Notes: a model not told the origin generated them from the letters alone. A stretch of 64,000 nucleotides of DNA from JACPYF01 sp964348695 (GCA_964348695.1 CAYGDI010000002.1:124001-188000); one strand, 5' to 3'; shown: positions 51,208-60,470, counted from the first letter of the stretch. Numbers and translations are program-made.

Positions 51208-52080
51208 ATGCACATATCTATGCTGGTCTTAGCTGGACTTCTGATTACGTTGGTAATTTTTCTTGGCATCAAAAAACGCAAAAAGAGTACCGCTAAGAAA
51301 CGCGAAGCTCAAGCAAAACATCAGGCAGATCTAACCTTCGTCAACAATTGGATAAGTAGGGTTGAACATGCAGGCAACGACAAAGAACTCTTCGAAATTG
51401 AAGAGTTGCCTTACGAATATCGCAAGCATTTCGAGGGAAGCCGCCTGAAGGCGGCTCGAGAAAAGCATTTCAAAGCCTCCATAAGCTATGGGTGCGAGGA
51501 GGAGTCTCAACGAGTAGCCTCGGCTATTCGAGACCTAGAAGATCCTGCTGCACTGGTAAGGGCGAAAATAAACCTCGTCCGTAAACCGGATAAGCGTGCA
51601 TTGGAAATTCTCAATACAGCTGTTGAATCTCTGGAAAAAGAGATTCGTCAATGGTTCGAGGATGCTCTTGAAGCGGCGCGCAGTGGTGACAAAAATCAGT
51701 TTTTCGCCATATGCAACTTCATGGAAGAAGAGCCTGCTACAAGATCTTCAAAAGGTATTAGCTTCGACTACCCGGATGACTGGTTTGATCTTGTCGCTCA
51801 GAACGTCGAGAATCCGAACATCAAGGACTTCGCTATACTCAACACGGATGTTGAGGATGGGTCGATTCGTCAATTGGCAGCTGAAGCAATTCGTGATCGT
51901 TCGTTAACCAAAGCAAAGATTGCATTAGCTTTCTGCGCTATTTCGAAATATCACTACAAGCATCCAAAAACATTTCCGCACCGTGATGAAATCGGTGATG
52001 TGATGATGGCTGACCTAGCAAAAATGGTGGCCGAGCTTCATGCAGAAGCCTGCATGTTTGTACACACGGAAAGCGAATAA
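51208..52080 (+). CDS. Membrane-anchored helical protein, unknown function
   Basis: A 290-residue protein with an N-terminal helix (MHISMLVLAGLLITLVIFLG), a basic stretch (KKRKKSTAKKREAQAK), and a long, largely helical, charged cytoplasmic part. Residues ~60-230 contain repeated helix pairs of similar length (AIRDLEDPAALVRAKINL, AVESLEKEIRQWFEDALEAA), perhaps TPR-like, but not clear enough to assign. ATG 51208 has GGAAAG 8 nt upstream, better than the GTG at 51193. G+C looks higher than in the neighbours. Followed by two hairpins. Confidence 0.6.
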   Translation: MHISMLVLAGLLITLVIFLGIKKRKKSTAKKREAQAKHQADLTFVNNWISRVEHAGNDKELFEIEELPYEYRKHFEGSRLKAAREKHFKASISYGCEEESQRVASAIRDLEDPAALVRAKINLVRKPDKRALEILNTAVESLEKEIRQWFEDALEAARSGDKNQFFAICNFMEEEPATRSSKGISFDYPDDWFDLVAQNVENPNIKDFAILNTDVEDGSIRQLAAEAIRDRSLTKAKIALAFCAISKYHYKHPKTFPHRDEIGDVMMADLAKMVAELHAEACMFVHTESE

Positions 52081-52095
52081 AGAAGCAGCATCCAG

Positions 52096-52130
52096 TGACT
52101 GCAAAGCGGAATAGTTCCGCTTTGCAGTCA
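52096..52130. repeat. Perfect 16-bp inverted repeat, hairpin with 3-nt loop
   Basis: TGACTGCAAAGCGGAA (52096-52111) and its exact complement (52115-52130) flank TAG. It has no T run on the + strand, so it is an RNA stabiliser or protein site rather than an intrinsic terminator. Confidence 0.8.
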
Positions 52131-52139
52131 CAAACATTC

Positions 52140-52165
52140 ACACATCTTATTAAGGTGTGTTTTTT
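52140..52165 (+). terminator. Intrinsic terminator
   Basis: ACACATCTT/AAGGTGTGT, 9-bp stem with one G-U, 3-nt loop and T6 on the + strand; it runs 2 bases into the convergent DUF1697 stop. Confidence 0.85.
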
Positions 52166-52703
52166 ATGCTTCTATAAATTCTAGCAATTTCCTAGATGTG
52201 TTCCAATTACGTATTGTCATTTTTTTATACGATCCTCTACTCGCTAATTTTCCTGAAGTTGTCTTGCCAAAAGACGTAAACAGTAATGCCTGATAAATAA
52301 ATCCGTCGCCAGCCACTACTACTTCAATATCTGACTTCAACTCCCCTATATCATCCATAATTTCATCAATATTACACGGTGGTATAAGAAAGAGTGAATT
52401 GTATTTCCAACCTTCTTTTTCTCCCCAACCTTTTGGCACACCCTTGATCATCTTTGTATAAGAATACTGATCGATGACTACAACACTGACATGAAAGTGA
52501 AATGTTTTCTGTATTTCCGATTCGATCTCTTTTGCTAGTAATACTCTGTCCATTTTTACAGTGGTAAATATAACGTTGCCACTATTGATATATGTTCGAA
52601 CATCTTCAAGCCCAAGATTTTCGAAGCAGATTTTGAGTTCCGACATCTTAATCTTTGACTTACCGCCAACATTGATACCTCGTAACAAGGCGACATACCT
52701 CAT
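52164..52703 (-). CDS. DUF1697 domain protein
   Basis: A 179-residue protein matching DUF1697: RYVALLRGINVGGKSKIKM at the start, FENLGLEDVRTYINSGNVIF and the ending SGKLASRGSYKKMTIRNWNT. The family is an alpha/beta ferredoxin-like fold, function unknown, common across bacteria. It overlaps the trhO stop by four bases and is therefore coupled to it. Confidence 0.9.
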   Translation of the reverse strand: MRYVALLRGINVGGKSKIKMSELKICFENLGLEDVRTYINSGNVIFTTVKMDRVLLAKEIESEIQKTFHFHVSVVVIDQYSYTKMIKGVPKGWGEKEGWKYNSLFLIPPCNIDEIMDDIGELKSDIEVVVAGDGFIYQALLFTSFGKTTSGKLASRGSYKKMTIRNWNTSRKLLEFIEA

Positions 52704-53605
52704 GCAGTAGCGCCAATTTTGGCTTTTTCACGACAGTTATCGGTATGGAACAATTTAGATTCGTTAGCTTTGCAGTTTTCACAAATCAAAACTAAATCGT
52801 TACATGCTACCCACTGACAATTTTCGAAATTACTGGTATTGCCCTGGCAGTGTACGCACTCACCAATCACCTTTGCATTATCACTAAATTCCACTGTCAT
52901 TCTGTCATCGAAAACCCTCAAGCTTCCCTCCCATAAACCTTCGTCTTTGTAGGCCTCGCCGTATTTGACTATGCCGCCATCTATCTGATAAACGTCTTTA
53001 AAGCCACGCTTTTTCATCATAGAACTGATCACTTCGCAGCGGACACCGCCCGTACAATAGGTGATGATTTTTTTGTCTTTTATGTCGTCGTATTTGTCGC
53101 TCTCGAGTTCACTAATAAAATCTCGTGACGTATTGGTATTTGGGACAACTGCGTTTTTGAATTTGCCGATGCTTGCCTCGTGCTCGTTGCGGCCATCAAA
53201 GAACACTACGTCATCGCCGTATTCCTCTATCAGTTCATGAACCTGCTTGGGCTTTAGGTGCTTGCCGCCACCGATGACACCTTTTTCATCAACATCAAAT
53301 TCGTCGTCACTGTTTTTGAAACCTACCAATTCGCGACGATGTTTAACGCTCATGCGCGGAAAATCCTCGCGAGATCCTTCGCTCCATTTGAACATTGTTT
53401 TTTTAAAACCTGGGAACTGTTTTGTAGCTTTGATGTATTTTTTCAGATCAGCCATTTCGCCACCAACAGTTCCGTTAATACCATGTCGACTCACCAATAT
53501 ACGCCCGTGCAAGTTCAAGCTATCGCAAAGAGTTTTTTGCCATAGCTTCACAACCTCCGGATCTTTGATCGGCGTGAATTTGTAATAGAGTAAAATCTTT
53601 TGCAT
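52700..53605 (-). CDS. trhO: tRNA uridine-34 hydroxylase (rhodanese family, TrhO/YceA)
   Basis: A 301-residue protein with the N-terminal acylphosphatase-like domain (QKILLYYKFTPIKD.., LHGRILVSRHGINGTVGG) and a rhodanese domain with the active Cys in ITYCTGGVRCEVIS. The C-terminal tail holds several Cys (GECVHCQGNTSNFENCQWVA, then CNDLV, CENC, NCRE), probably zinc-binding. TrhO uses O2 to make ho5U34 in tRNA. I start at the ATG at 53605; a TGG-TATACT box lies 10 nt upstream, so the leader is ~4 nt. Confidence 0.92.
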   Translation of the reverse strand: MQKILLYYKFTPIKDPEVVKLWQKTLCDSLNLHGRILVSRHGINGTVGGEMADLKKYIKATKQFPGFKKTMFKWSEGSREDFPRMSVKHRRELVGFKNSDDEFDVDEKGVIGGGKHLKPKQVHELIEEYGDDVVFFDGRNEHEASIGKFKNAVVPNTNTSRDFISELESDKYDDIKDKKIITYCTGGVRCEVISSMMKKRGFKDVYQIDGGIVKYGEAYKDEGLWEGSLRVFDDRMTVEFSDNAKVIGECVHCQGNTSNFENCQWVACNDLVLICENCKANESKLFHTDNCREKAKIGATA

Positions 53606-53687
53606 CAACTGTCGTAGTATACCAGAGGCGAATCGTGTGTTACAATTGTTGCTACTACTAATAGTAAAGGAAAGGCCGGGTCGAATC

Positions 53688-53738
53688 ATGAACAATATAG
53701 TCACTCAAAAGATCCAGAGCCTTTTCTCTGAATCTTAG
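53688..53738 (+). CDS. Possible 16-codon leader ORF before the ABC exporter
   Basis: A small open frame MNNIVTQKIQSLFSES with AAAGGAAAGG upstream (~11 nt). Its last codons lie in an imperfect hairpin (GATCCAGAG/CTCTGAATC). It may be a regulatory leader peptide; chance occurrence is equally possible. Confidence 0.25.
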   Translation: MNNIVTQKIQSLFSES

Positions 53739-53800
53739 CCAACCACTATATCATTTGTCTTTGATATAACATTACATAATTTTAAAGGATCTATACTTTT

Positions 53801-55561
53801 ATGCTGAATAAGACGATGTCTTTTCATCTCCGCGAAGCTATGAAGCACAAAAAGCTTGTGTTTGTTAGTTTGTTTTTTGCGCCAACTACACTACTACTAG
53901 AGAGGTACGTTTCGCCTTTGTTTATTGCACACGTGCTCAACCAAATACAAACTGGAACAGTTACACTAGAAAGCTCGATCGGCTTGATAGGAGCGTATTT
54001 TGCTTTGCAAGTTTATAGTCAAGTTATAGGATATAGGATCAATCTTTATGCTATGTGGGCAGTTCAAACACTAGGCTCCAATGATTTATATAGACTTGCA
54101 TATGATAAGTTGTCACAAAAATCGATGGCATTTTATAGTGACAACTTTGCTGGCTCTCTAGTCTCAAAGGTTAGTAGGTTTTCGCTTGCTTTTAGTAATT
54201 TTTGGGGCATGGTGTCATTCAATGTACTTTTTGTTGCAACGAGTATTATTGCAACTCTCGTCGGAATAGCATTTTTGGTCTGGCAATATGCTGTTGTTCT
54301 TGCAATCCTGACTCTATTATTTATTGTGGCGGTTTATTTTGGAACTCGTTTTCTAAGACCATTTTTCACAAAAAGATCCGAAGCATACACCGAACTGTCG
54401 GGCAAAGTGTCTGACACTATCACAAATATTCTAGCTATCAAAGCAGATGCAAACACAGGTTACGAGCGACGACGTTTGAACCAGTCACTTGACACCGTCT
54501 ACAGAAGAGAAATGAAAGTTCGCAATAATTTCGTAAAAGTGTCATCAATATACGCGGGTATCGTAGCCCTAATGCGAGCGGGAGCTTTGATAGCTTCGAT
54601 TTGGGCGATACAGTCTGGCTTGGCAAACGCTGGAGTCGTGTATATATGTTTGACATATACCTTTAACCTAATCGAAGAAATATGGAATGTTATTAACATT
54701 CAGCGAAGCTACTACGAAATAATCGGAGATTCTGAAGAAATGGTCAAACTGCTAGAAGAGTCGCCTTCGGTAAAAGACAATAGTAACAAACCTCTCATCG
54801 TCTCGAAACCAACATTAGAGTTCGATAATATGTCGTTCTCTCACGAAGATACAGAAAAGTTCGGTAACAAAGGACTGTTCACACAATTTTCATTGACAAT
54901 ACCAGCGAAGCAAAAGGTTGGTTTAGTAGGTGTAAGCGGCAGCGGTAAATCTACTCTCATAAAATTAATCCTAAGGTTTATTGATGTAAACCAAGGCAAG
55001 ATTTTGATTGATGGCAAAAATATAGCGGATTACACACAGGATAGTTTACGAGATAACATATCGTATGTGCCTCAAGAGCCGATACTTTTTCACCGCACTT
55101 TGAGAGAAAATATATCATACTCAAAACCAAATGCAACAACTGAAGAGATCGTTGATGCTGCTAAAAAAGCTTACGCTATGGAGTTTATAGACGAACTACC
55201 ACAAGGCCTCGATACAGTCGTCGGCGAACGTGGAGTAAAACTCTCTGGTGGGCAGCGTCAGCGTATTGCTATCGCAAGAGCAATACTAAAAGACACACCT
55301 ATCCTAATCCTGGATGAAGCGACTAGTGCACTAGACAGTGAAAGCGAGGTTTTGATACAGAAAGCACTAAAAGACTTGATGCAAGGTAGGACAACGATTA
55401 TTATTGCTCACCGATTGAGTACTATTGCCCAGTTGGATCGTATTCTGGTTTTACACAAAGGTAAGATTATTGAAGATGGTAGGCACGCAGATCTTCTGCG
55501 CAAACGAGGTACATATGCCAAGCTATGGTCGCACCAAAGTGGTGGGTTCTTAGAAGACTAG
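53801..55561 (+). CDS. ABC exporter, fused membrane and ATP-binding domains
   Basis: A 586-residue half-transporter of the MsbA/LmrA-type. Six helices occupy ~20-330, and the ATPase has Walker A GVSGSGKST (~377-385), a Q-loop (ISYVPQEPILFH), signature LSGGQRQRIAIARAI, Walker B PILILDEATSALDS and the H-loop IIIAHRLSTIAQLD. It should act as a homodimer. The substrate could be lipid, peptide or drug. The ATG has AAAGGA 11 nt upstream. No partner gene lies beside it. Confidence 0.93.
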   Translation: MLNKTMSFHLREAMKHKKLVFVSLFFAPTTLLLERYVSPLFIAHVLNQIQTGTVTLESSIGLIGAYFALQVYSQVIGYRINLYAMWAVQTLGSNDLYRLAYDKLSQKSMAFYSDNFAGSLVSKVSRFSLAFSNFWGMVSFNVLFVATSIIATLVGIAFLVWQYAVVLAILTLLFIVAVYFGTRFLRPFFTKRSEAYTELSGKVSDTITNILAIKADANTGYERRRLNQSLDTVYRREMKVRNNFVKVSSIYAGIVALMRAGALIASIWAIQSGLANAGVVYICLTYTFNLIEEIWNVINIQRSYYEIIGDSEEMVKLLEESPSVKDNSNKPLIVSKPTLEFDNMSFSHEDTEKFGNKGLFTQFSLTIPAKQKVGLVGVSGSGKSTLIKLILRFIDVNQGKILIDGKNIADYTQDSLRDNISYVPQEPILFHRTLRENISYSKPNATTEEIVDAAKKAYAMEFIDELPQGLDTVVGERGVKLSGGQRQRIAIARAILKDTPILILDEATSALDSESEVLIQKALKDLMQGRTTIIIAHRLSTIAQLDRILVLHKGKIIEDGRHADLLRKRGTYAKLWSHQSGGFLED

Positions 55562-55562
55562 T

Positions 55563-56270
55563 TTACTTTTCTTCGGATTTAGATTCTGAATCACTATCGG
55601 CTTTTGCTTCGCCTTCACTGGTTTGTTCTGTTACTTCCCCATTTTCAGACACAACCTCTGATTCGTCTTCGGCATCTCCACCGGCAGCTTCGTTGGCAGC
55701 AGCTAAGGCACTAGGTTCGTAGACACTGGCAATTGTGATGTCCGTATTTTCTTCGGCTAGCTCAACACCACTAGGGATCTTGAGATCAGCAATCGTAACA
55801 CCTTGGCCTGGTTCTTCTAGTTCTAAGATAGATACTTCCAGCGAGTCCGGCAAATCTTTTGGCAGTGCGCGGACAACTAACGTCTCGAGTGTTTGTAGTA
55901 CGACTAGTCCTGCACGCTCGGCAGCGCTCTCGCCTACACCAACTAGTTTCACTGGTATGCTGGTTTCGACTTTGTCACCTGCACGTACTGCATGGAATGA
56001 TACGTGGTTTAGCTTGTGTCGGACTGGATCAATTTCGATATCTTTTATGAGTCCTAGTTTTTTGTCACCTTCTATGAGTAGATCGATCATATGGTGCTTG
56101 CCGGCTTTTGCAACAACCTTTTGGATTGCTACTTCAGGTGCTTGCACGTTAATTGCATCAAAACCATGTCCGTATACTACGCCTGGCGTTTGCCCACTTT
56201 TTCGCAAACTCGCAACTTTTTTGCCAGTTGCTGTTCGTTTTGTTAGGGTCAAAGAAATACTGTCGCTCAT
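55563..56270 (-). CDS. rplY: 50S ribosomal protein bL25 (CTC form) with acidic tail
   Basis: A 235-residue two-domain bL25 that binds 5S rRNA. The N-terminal domain has RTATGKKVASLRKSGQTPGV, then VYGHG and IDLLIEGDKKLGLIKDIEID, and the C-terminal TL5/CTC domain has NHVSFHAVRAGDKVETSIPV. From ~195 there is a low-complexity tail of Glu, Asp, Ser and Ala. A GGAGG and a TGC-TATAAT promoter precede the ATG; this promoter is divergent with that of the DedA gene. Confidence 0.94.
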   Translation of the reverse strand: MSDSISLTLTKRTATGKKVASLRKSGQTPGVVYGHGFDAINVQAPEVAIQKVVAKAGKHHMIDLLIEGDKKLGLIKDIEIDPVRHKLNHVSFHAVRAGDKVETSIPVKLVGVGESAAERAGLVVLQTLETLVVRALPKDLPDSLEVSILELEEPGQGVTIADLKIPSGVELAEENTDITIASVYEPSALAAANEAAGGDAEDESEVVSENGEVTEQTSEGEAKADSDSESKSEEK

Positions 56271-56318
56271 AATGTGTTGAATTATCCTCCGTTTTTACTA
56301 ATATCTATTATAGCATGT

Positions 56319-56324
56319 TACTAT
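56319..56324 (+). promoter_or_regulatory. Extended -10 of the leaderless dedA-family promoter
   Basis: TGT-TACTAT followed by 7 nt and the ATG at 56332. Confidence 0.5.
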
Positions 56325-56331
56325 TGTTGGT

Positions 56332-56994
56332 ATGATTCCGGGAATGGATATTGTTGATTTTATCTCATGGGCAGGACTGATCGGTGTTGCCTTGGTTGTA
56401 TTTGCCGAGAGCGGACTGCTGATTGGTTTTTTCTTGCCTGGTGATAGCTTGCTGCTAACAACCGGATTATTGACCCACCGGGGTGTTATTAATCAGGAGA
56501 TACACCTGGTAGTACTGATTTTGTTTATTGCAGCCGTACTGGGTGACAATACAGGATATTGGTTTGGTAAAAAAGCTGGACGACGTTTGTTCAAACGTAA
56601 AGATTCAACAATCTTTCAAAAAAGTAACCTGGAAAAAGCTGAAGCTTTCTATGAAAAACACGGTAGCAAAACTATCGTACTGGCTCGCTTTGTGCCATTT
56701 GCCAGAACATTTGCGCCAATAGTAGCAGGCATATCGCATATGAAATATTCCACCTTCATCATCTTCAATATTATCGGTGCATTGCTGTGGGCTGTTGGTT
56801 TAACCTATCTAGGTTACTATGCTGGCGCTTGGTTAGAAGAGCGTGGTGTAGATATCGACAAATACTTGCTGCTCATTATTGCCGGTATTGTTCTACTATC
56901 GATCTTACCTCCTGTTATACATGGTCTAAAGGATAAAGAGCGTCGACAGAATATCAAAGCAACTATCAAAAAAACTGCTTCGCGTAAAAAATAG
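56332..56994 (+). CDS. DedA-family membrane protein
   Basis: A 220-residue SNARE-associated/DedA (VTT-domain) protein with a re-entrant N-terminal part, FAESGLLIGFFLPGDSLLLTTG (quoted within 22; the motif E-x..-PGD-S is at residues ~27-46), DNTGYWFGKKAGRRLF and FARFVPFARTF-type VLARFVPFARTFAPIVAG. DedA proteins flip polyprenyl-phosphate or phospholipids across the membrane. A lysine-rich C-terminal tail follows. Leaderless by the -10 position. It ends 10 bp from the convergent prepilin gene. Confidence 0.92.
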   Translation: MIPGMDIVDFISWAGLIGVALVVFAESGLLIGFFLPGDSLLLTTGLLTHRGVINQEIHLVVLILFIAAVLGDNTGYWFGKKAGRRLFKRKDSTIFQKSNLEKAEAFYEKHGSKTIVLARFVPFARTFAPIVAGISHMKYSTFIIFNIIGALLWAVGLTYLGYYAGAWLEERGVDIDKYLLLIIAGIVLLSILPPVIHGLKDKERRQNIKATIKKTASRKK

Positions 56995-57004
56995 TGGCCT
57001 ATTT

Positions 57005-57571
57005 TCAGTTACCACCCAGACACAGTGTATTACCCACACTCCATCTCCAGTTACGATTTGTGCCAGTATACTGACTCATACAATATGGCGGAGTTGAGCC
57101 CAACTCATATGCGTTGGAAAAATAGCCACCATCATTCTGACCACCGCTACCTTCTAAATAGACCATTATGCCATAGTGTTGCCAGCTATCATTTCCTTGG
57201 GCTGTATAGTAATAATAATAATTTCCTTGTGTTGCGCTTGAGAGTGAGGTGGGGTCAATTCTCATATACGGACTAAGCGCGGTAGACAGTATTTGATTAC
57301 GATCGCAATGACCCCAGTTTTCGGTTTGAGATCCACAACTTGACTCGTTACCGCTACCATCTTGAATCGTTGGGTATCTACCATTATCCACATAGTATGA
57401 CTCTATTGCTTTTGATATTTCTTTGACTTTTTGTATACGAGCCGAATCCCTGGCTCTACTTTGGATTCCGTTATAGGCTACAATTACTAATGCTACTAAT
57501 ATACCTATGATAACAATTACAATGAGCAGTTCAACGATTGTAAACCCTCGATTCTTTATAGAACTACCCAT
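57005..57571 (-). CDS. Type IV prepilin-like protein
   Basis: A 188-residue pilin with a short leader MGSSIKNRG, the processing site G-FTIVELLIVIV with Glu5, a hydrophobic helix to ~35 and a globular domain with cysteines (SSCGSQ, GHCDRN, PYCMSQ, TLCLGG) and Tyr-rich stretches. I start at the ATG at 57571 by analogy with the MGSN start of the other prepilin; an ATG three codons upstream is also possible. A TATAAT lies 16 nt before the upstream ATG. Its first 40 residues closely match the prepilin at 15434-16078. Confidence 0.88.
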   Translation of the reverse strand: MGSSIKNRGFTIVELLIVIVIIGILVALVIVAYNGIQSRARDSARIQKVKEISKAIESYYVDNGRYPTIQDGSGNESSCGSQTENWGHCDRNQILSTALSPYMRIDPTSLSSATQGNYYYYYTAQGNDSWQHYGIMVYLEGSGGQNDGGYFSNAYELGSTPPYCMSQYTGTNRNWRWSVGNTLCLGGN

Positions 57572-57637
57572 TGTATGCATATGTTATTTGACGCTTATTA
57601 TATAAGTCTAGCAAACAACCTATTTTATACCAAAACT

Positions 57638-60457
57638 CTATAATATGTGTTTTAAATACTGGCCAGTATAAGATTCTGCATTTTTTGCAACCTGTTCGGG
57701 TGTACCGGTCACAATTACCTTGCCACCACCAGCTCCCCCCTCAGGGCCCATATCTACGATATAGTCAGCAGATTTGATAACGTCTAGATTGTGTTCGATA
57801 ATGATCATAGTATTGCCACCACTAACAAGTTGCTGAAGTATGTGCAATAATTTTTTTACATCGGCACTGTGTAGGCCGGTCGTTGGCTCGTCTAGAATAT
57901 ATAATGTTTTGCCGGTTGAACGCTTGCTAAGTTCACTCGCAAGCTTGATACGCTGCGCTTCTCCCCCGCTAAAAGTCGTAGCCGGCTGACCTAACGTGAT
58001 GTAGCCCAAACCTACCTCTAGCAAAGTGTGCAGTTTGCGGGCAATTGCGGATTGTGCCTCAAAAAACTTCGCTGCTTCTTCGACAGTCATAGATAGAACA
58101 TCAGAAATTGTTTTTTCTTTGTAGGTTATTTCCAGAGCTTCGCGGTTGTAGCGGTTGCCTTTACAGACTTCACATGTCACATAGACATCAGGCAAAAAGT
58201 GCATCTCGATTTTGATAACACCGTCGCCCTGACAGTTTTCACAGCGACCACCTTTGACATTGAAACTAAAACGGCCTGCTTTGTAACCACGAACATTTGA
58301 CTCTGGTAAACTAGCGTACAGTTCACGGATCGGTGTAAAGATACCTGTATAAGTAGCAGGATTTGAACGTGGTGTACGGCCAATTGGTGACTGATCGATA
58401 ACTATCGCCTTGTCCAAATGCTCGACACCATGGATAGCATCATGTTTTCCAGGTACAGACTGAGCTCTGTTTAATCTAGCTGCAAGCTCACGGGCAATAA
58501 TATCGTTTACCAATGTTGATTTTCCCGAACCACTCACACCACTGACAACGGTCATAACTCCGAGAGGAATTTCGACTGTAATATTTTTTAGATTATGTTC
58601 GCGAGCGCCTTCGACAATCAATGACTTATCTCCGTAAGCCCGTCGTTTTTTTGGTGTGGCAATTGATTCTGTACCACTCAGATATTGTCCTGTGATACTC
58701 TTGGTAGTTTTTGCAACCTCGTCTGGTGTACCATGTGCAATCACTTCGCCGCCGTGTACACCGGCACCAGGGCCAATATCTAGTAAATAATCCGCAGCAC
58801 GAATAGTGTCCTCGTCGTGTTCAACGACTAGCACAGTGTTACCAATATCACGTAGATGTCGCAAAGTTTTGATCAAACGATCATTGTCACGTTGGTGTAG
58901 GCCAATTGATGGTTCGTCCAACACATATAAGACACCGCGAAGACCAGAGCCAATTTGTGTCGCCAGACGAATACGCTGAGCTTCACCGCCCGATAGTGTA
59001 TTTGCAGCACGTCCTAGCTCGAGATAGTTCAAGCCTACATCGTGCATGAAACGCAATCGATCGCCAATCTCGCGCAGGATTTGTTTTGCAATGATCATTT
59101 CGTTGTCGCTGAGTTTTAATTCATTTGCAAAAAAGTCTAAGGCATCTTCAACACTGAGGCCGATAATATCAATAATATTTTTTTCATGAACGGTTACAGC
59201 CAATACTACAGGTTTTAGCCTGGCGCCTTTGCAGGCATGACACGGTCGCTCGCGCATGAAACGTTCGATATCTTTACGCATAAATTCGCTGTCGGTCTCC
59301 TTGTGACGACGCTCTAGGTTGGGTATGACACCTTCGTAGGTTGAATCGTAGCTGCGGCCACTGCCCAACTCAACAGTGTATTTTTGGGCACCTGTACCAT
59401 ATAATATTTTTTCCATTGCTTCATCGTCTAGGTCTGTTACTGGAACCTGCAAACTAAAACCATGTGCATCAGCAACCGCTGACAGTTTCTTCATATACCA
59501 TGCATCTGAATTAACGCGGTTGTAGGGACGGATAGAGCCTTCGGCAATTGTTAGATTTGGATTGAACACTAAATCCGGATCAACTTCTAGTCGGTTACCT
59601 AGACCTGTACAGACAGGACAGGCACCTTGCGGAGAATTGAAACTAAACAAGCGTGGTTCTAGTTCAGGAATAGGTTCGTCGGGATGATCAACACAGGCGA
59701 AGCGCTGAGAATATACGTGTAATTTTTCTCCGCCAGCTGGCGAATCTACCTCTAATACTTCAACTGTGCCGTGAGCTACCTCTAGGGCTTGTTCGACAGA
59801 CTGAGCAACGCGAGTATTGTTATTTTTGTCTGTAACTATTCGATCAACAACTAGCTCGATTGTATGCTTGTACTTTTTGTCCAGATTAGGCCATTCGTCG
59901 AGACTATAGACAACACCATCGACGCGGGCACGAGCAAAACCGAGCTTTTGATATTGCTCGGGAATATGTGCAAACTCGCCTTTTTTATCTACAGCTAGTG
60001 GCGCCAATATCATGACTCTGGTTTTTTCAGGTAGTTTCAAGATTTCATCCACAATAGCTTGCGGCGTACGCTTGCTGACAGTTTTGCCACACACAGGACA
60101 ATGTGGTATACCAACGCGTGCAAACAACAAACGTAAATAATCGTAAATTTCCGTTACAGTTGCGACTGTCGAGCGTGGGTTGCGAGATGTTGATTTTTGA
60201 TCAATAGAAATCGCTGGGCTTAAACCTTCGATACTTTCGACATCTGGTTTTTCCATTAGTCCCAGGAACTGGCGAGCATAACTACTGAGGCTTTCGACAT
60301 AACGACGCTGACCTTCGGCATAAATTGTGTCAAAAGCTAGTGATGACTTGCCCGAGCCTGACAAACCAGTAATAACCACCAACTTGCCTAGAGGTATGTC
60401 GACATCAATATTTTTTAGGTTGTGCTCACTAGCACCCCTTACGCGCAAAAAGTCCAT
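57638..60457 (-). CDS. uvrA: UvrABC excision nuclease subunit A
   Basis: Damage-recognition ATPase of nucleotide excision repair, 939 residues, with two ABC modules: Walker A GLSGSGKSSL and GVSGSGKSTL, signatures LSGGEAQRIRLA and FSGGEAQRIKLA, Walker B YVLDEPSIGLH and YILDEPTTGLH. Zinc modules keep most ligands (CPVCGK, ACPVCTG, CHACKG, CENCQG, CEVCKG), though the first half of one reads CVDH instead of CxxC. A TATAAT ends 7 nt before the ATG, so the mRNA is leaderless. uvrC lies ~6.5 kb away with the same promoter style; uvrB is not in the window. Confidence 0.97.
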   Translation of the reverse strand: MDFLRVRGASEHNLKNIDVDIPLGKLVVITGLSGSGKSSLAFDTIYAEGQRRYVESLSSYARQFLGLMEKPDVESIEGLSPAISIDQKSTSRNPRSTVATVTEIYDYLRLLFARVGIPHCPVCGKTVSKRTPQAIVDEILKLPEKTRVMILAPLAVDKKGEFAHIPEQYQKLGFARARVDGVVYSLDEWPNLDKKYKHTIELVVDRIVTDKNNNTRVAQSVEQALEVAHGTVEVLEVDSPAGGEKLHVYSQRFACVDHPDEPIPELEPRLFSFNSPQGACPVCTGLGNRLEVDPDLVFNPNLTIAEGSIRPYNRVNSDAWYMKKLSAVADAHGFSLQVPVTDLDDEAMEKILYGTGAQKYTVELGSGRSYDSTYEGVIPNLERRHKETDSEFMRKDIERFMRERPCHACKGARLKPVVLAVTVHEKNIIDIIGLSVEDALDFFANELKLSDNEMIIAKQILREIGDRLRFMHDVGLNYLELGRAANTLSGGEAQRIRLATQIGSGLRGVLYVLDEPSIGLHQRDNDRLIKTLRHLRDIGNTVLVVEHDEDTIRAADYLLDIGPGAGVHGGEVIAHGTPDEVAKTTKSITGQYLSGTESIATPKKRRAYGDKSLIVEGAREHNLKNITVEIPLGVMTVVSGVSGSGKSTLVNDIIARELAARLNRAQSVPGKHDAIHGVEHLDKAIVIDQSPIGRTPRSNPATYTGIFTPIRELYASLPESNVRGYKAGRFSFNVKGGRCENCQGDGVIKIEMHFLPDVYVTCEVCKGNRYNREALEITYKEKTISDVLSMTVEEAAKFFEAQSAIARKLHTLLEVGLGYITLGQPATTFSGGEAQRIKLASELSKRSTGKTLYILDEPTTGLHSADVKKLLHILQQLVSGGNTMIIIEHNLDVIKSADYIVDMGPEGGAGGGKVIVTGTPEQVAKNAESYTGQYLKHIL

Positions 60458-60464
60458 TTAGACT

Positions 60465-60470
60465 ATTATA
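60465..60470 (-). promoter_or_regulatory. -10 of the leaderless uvrA promoter
   Basis: TATAAT on the minus strand followed by 7 nt and the uvrA ATG (60457). Confidence 0.6.
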
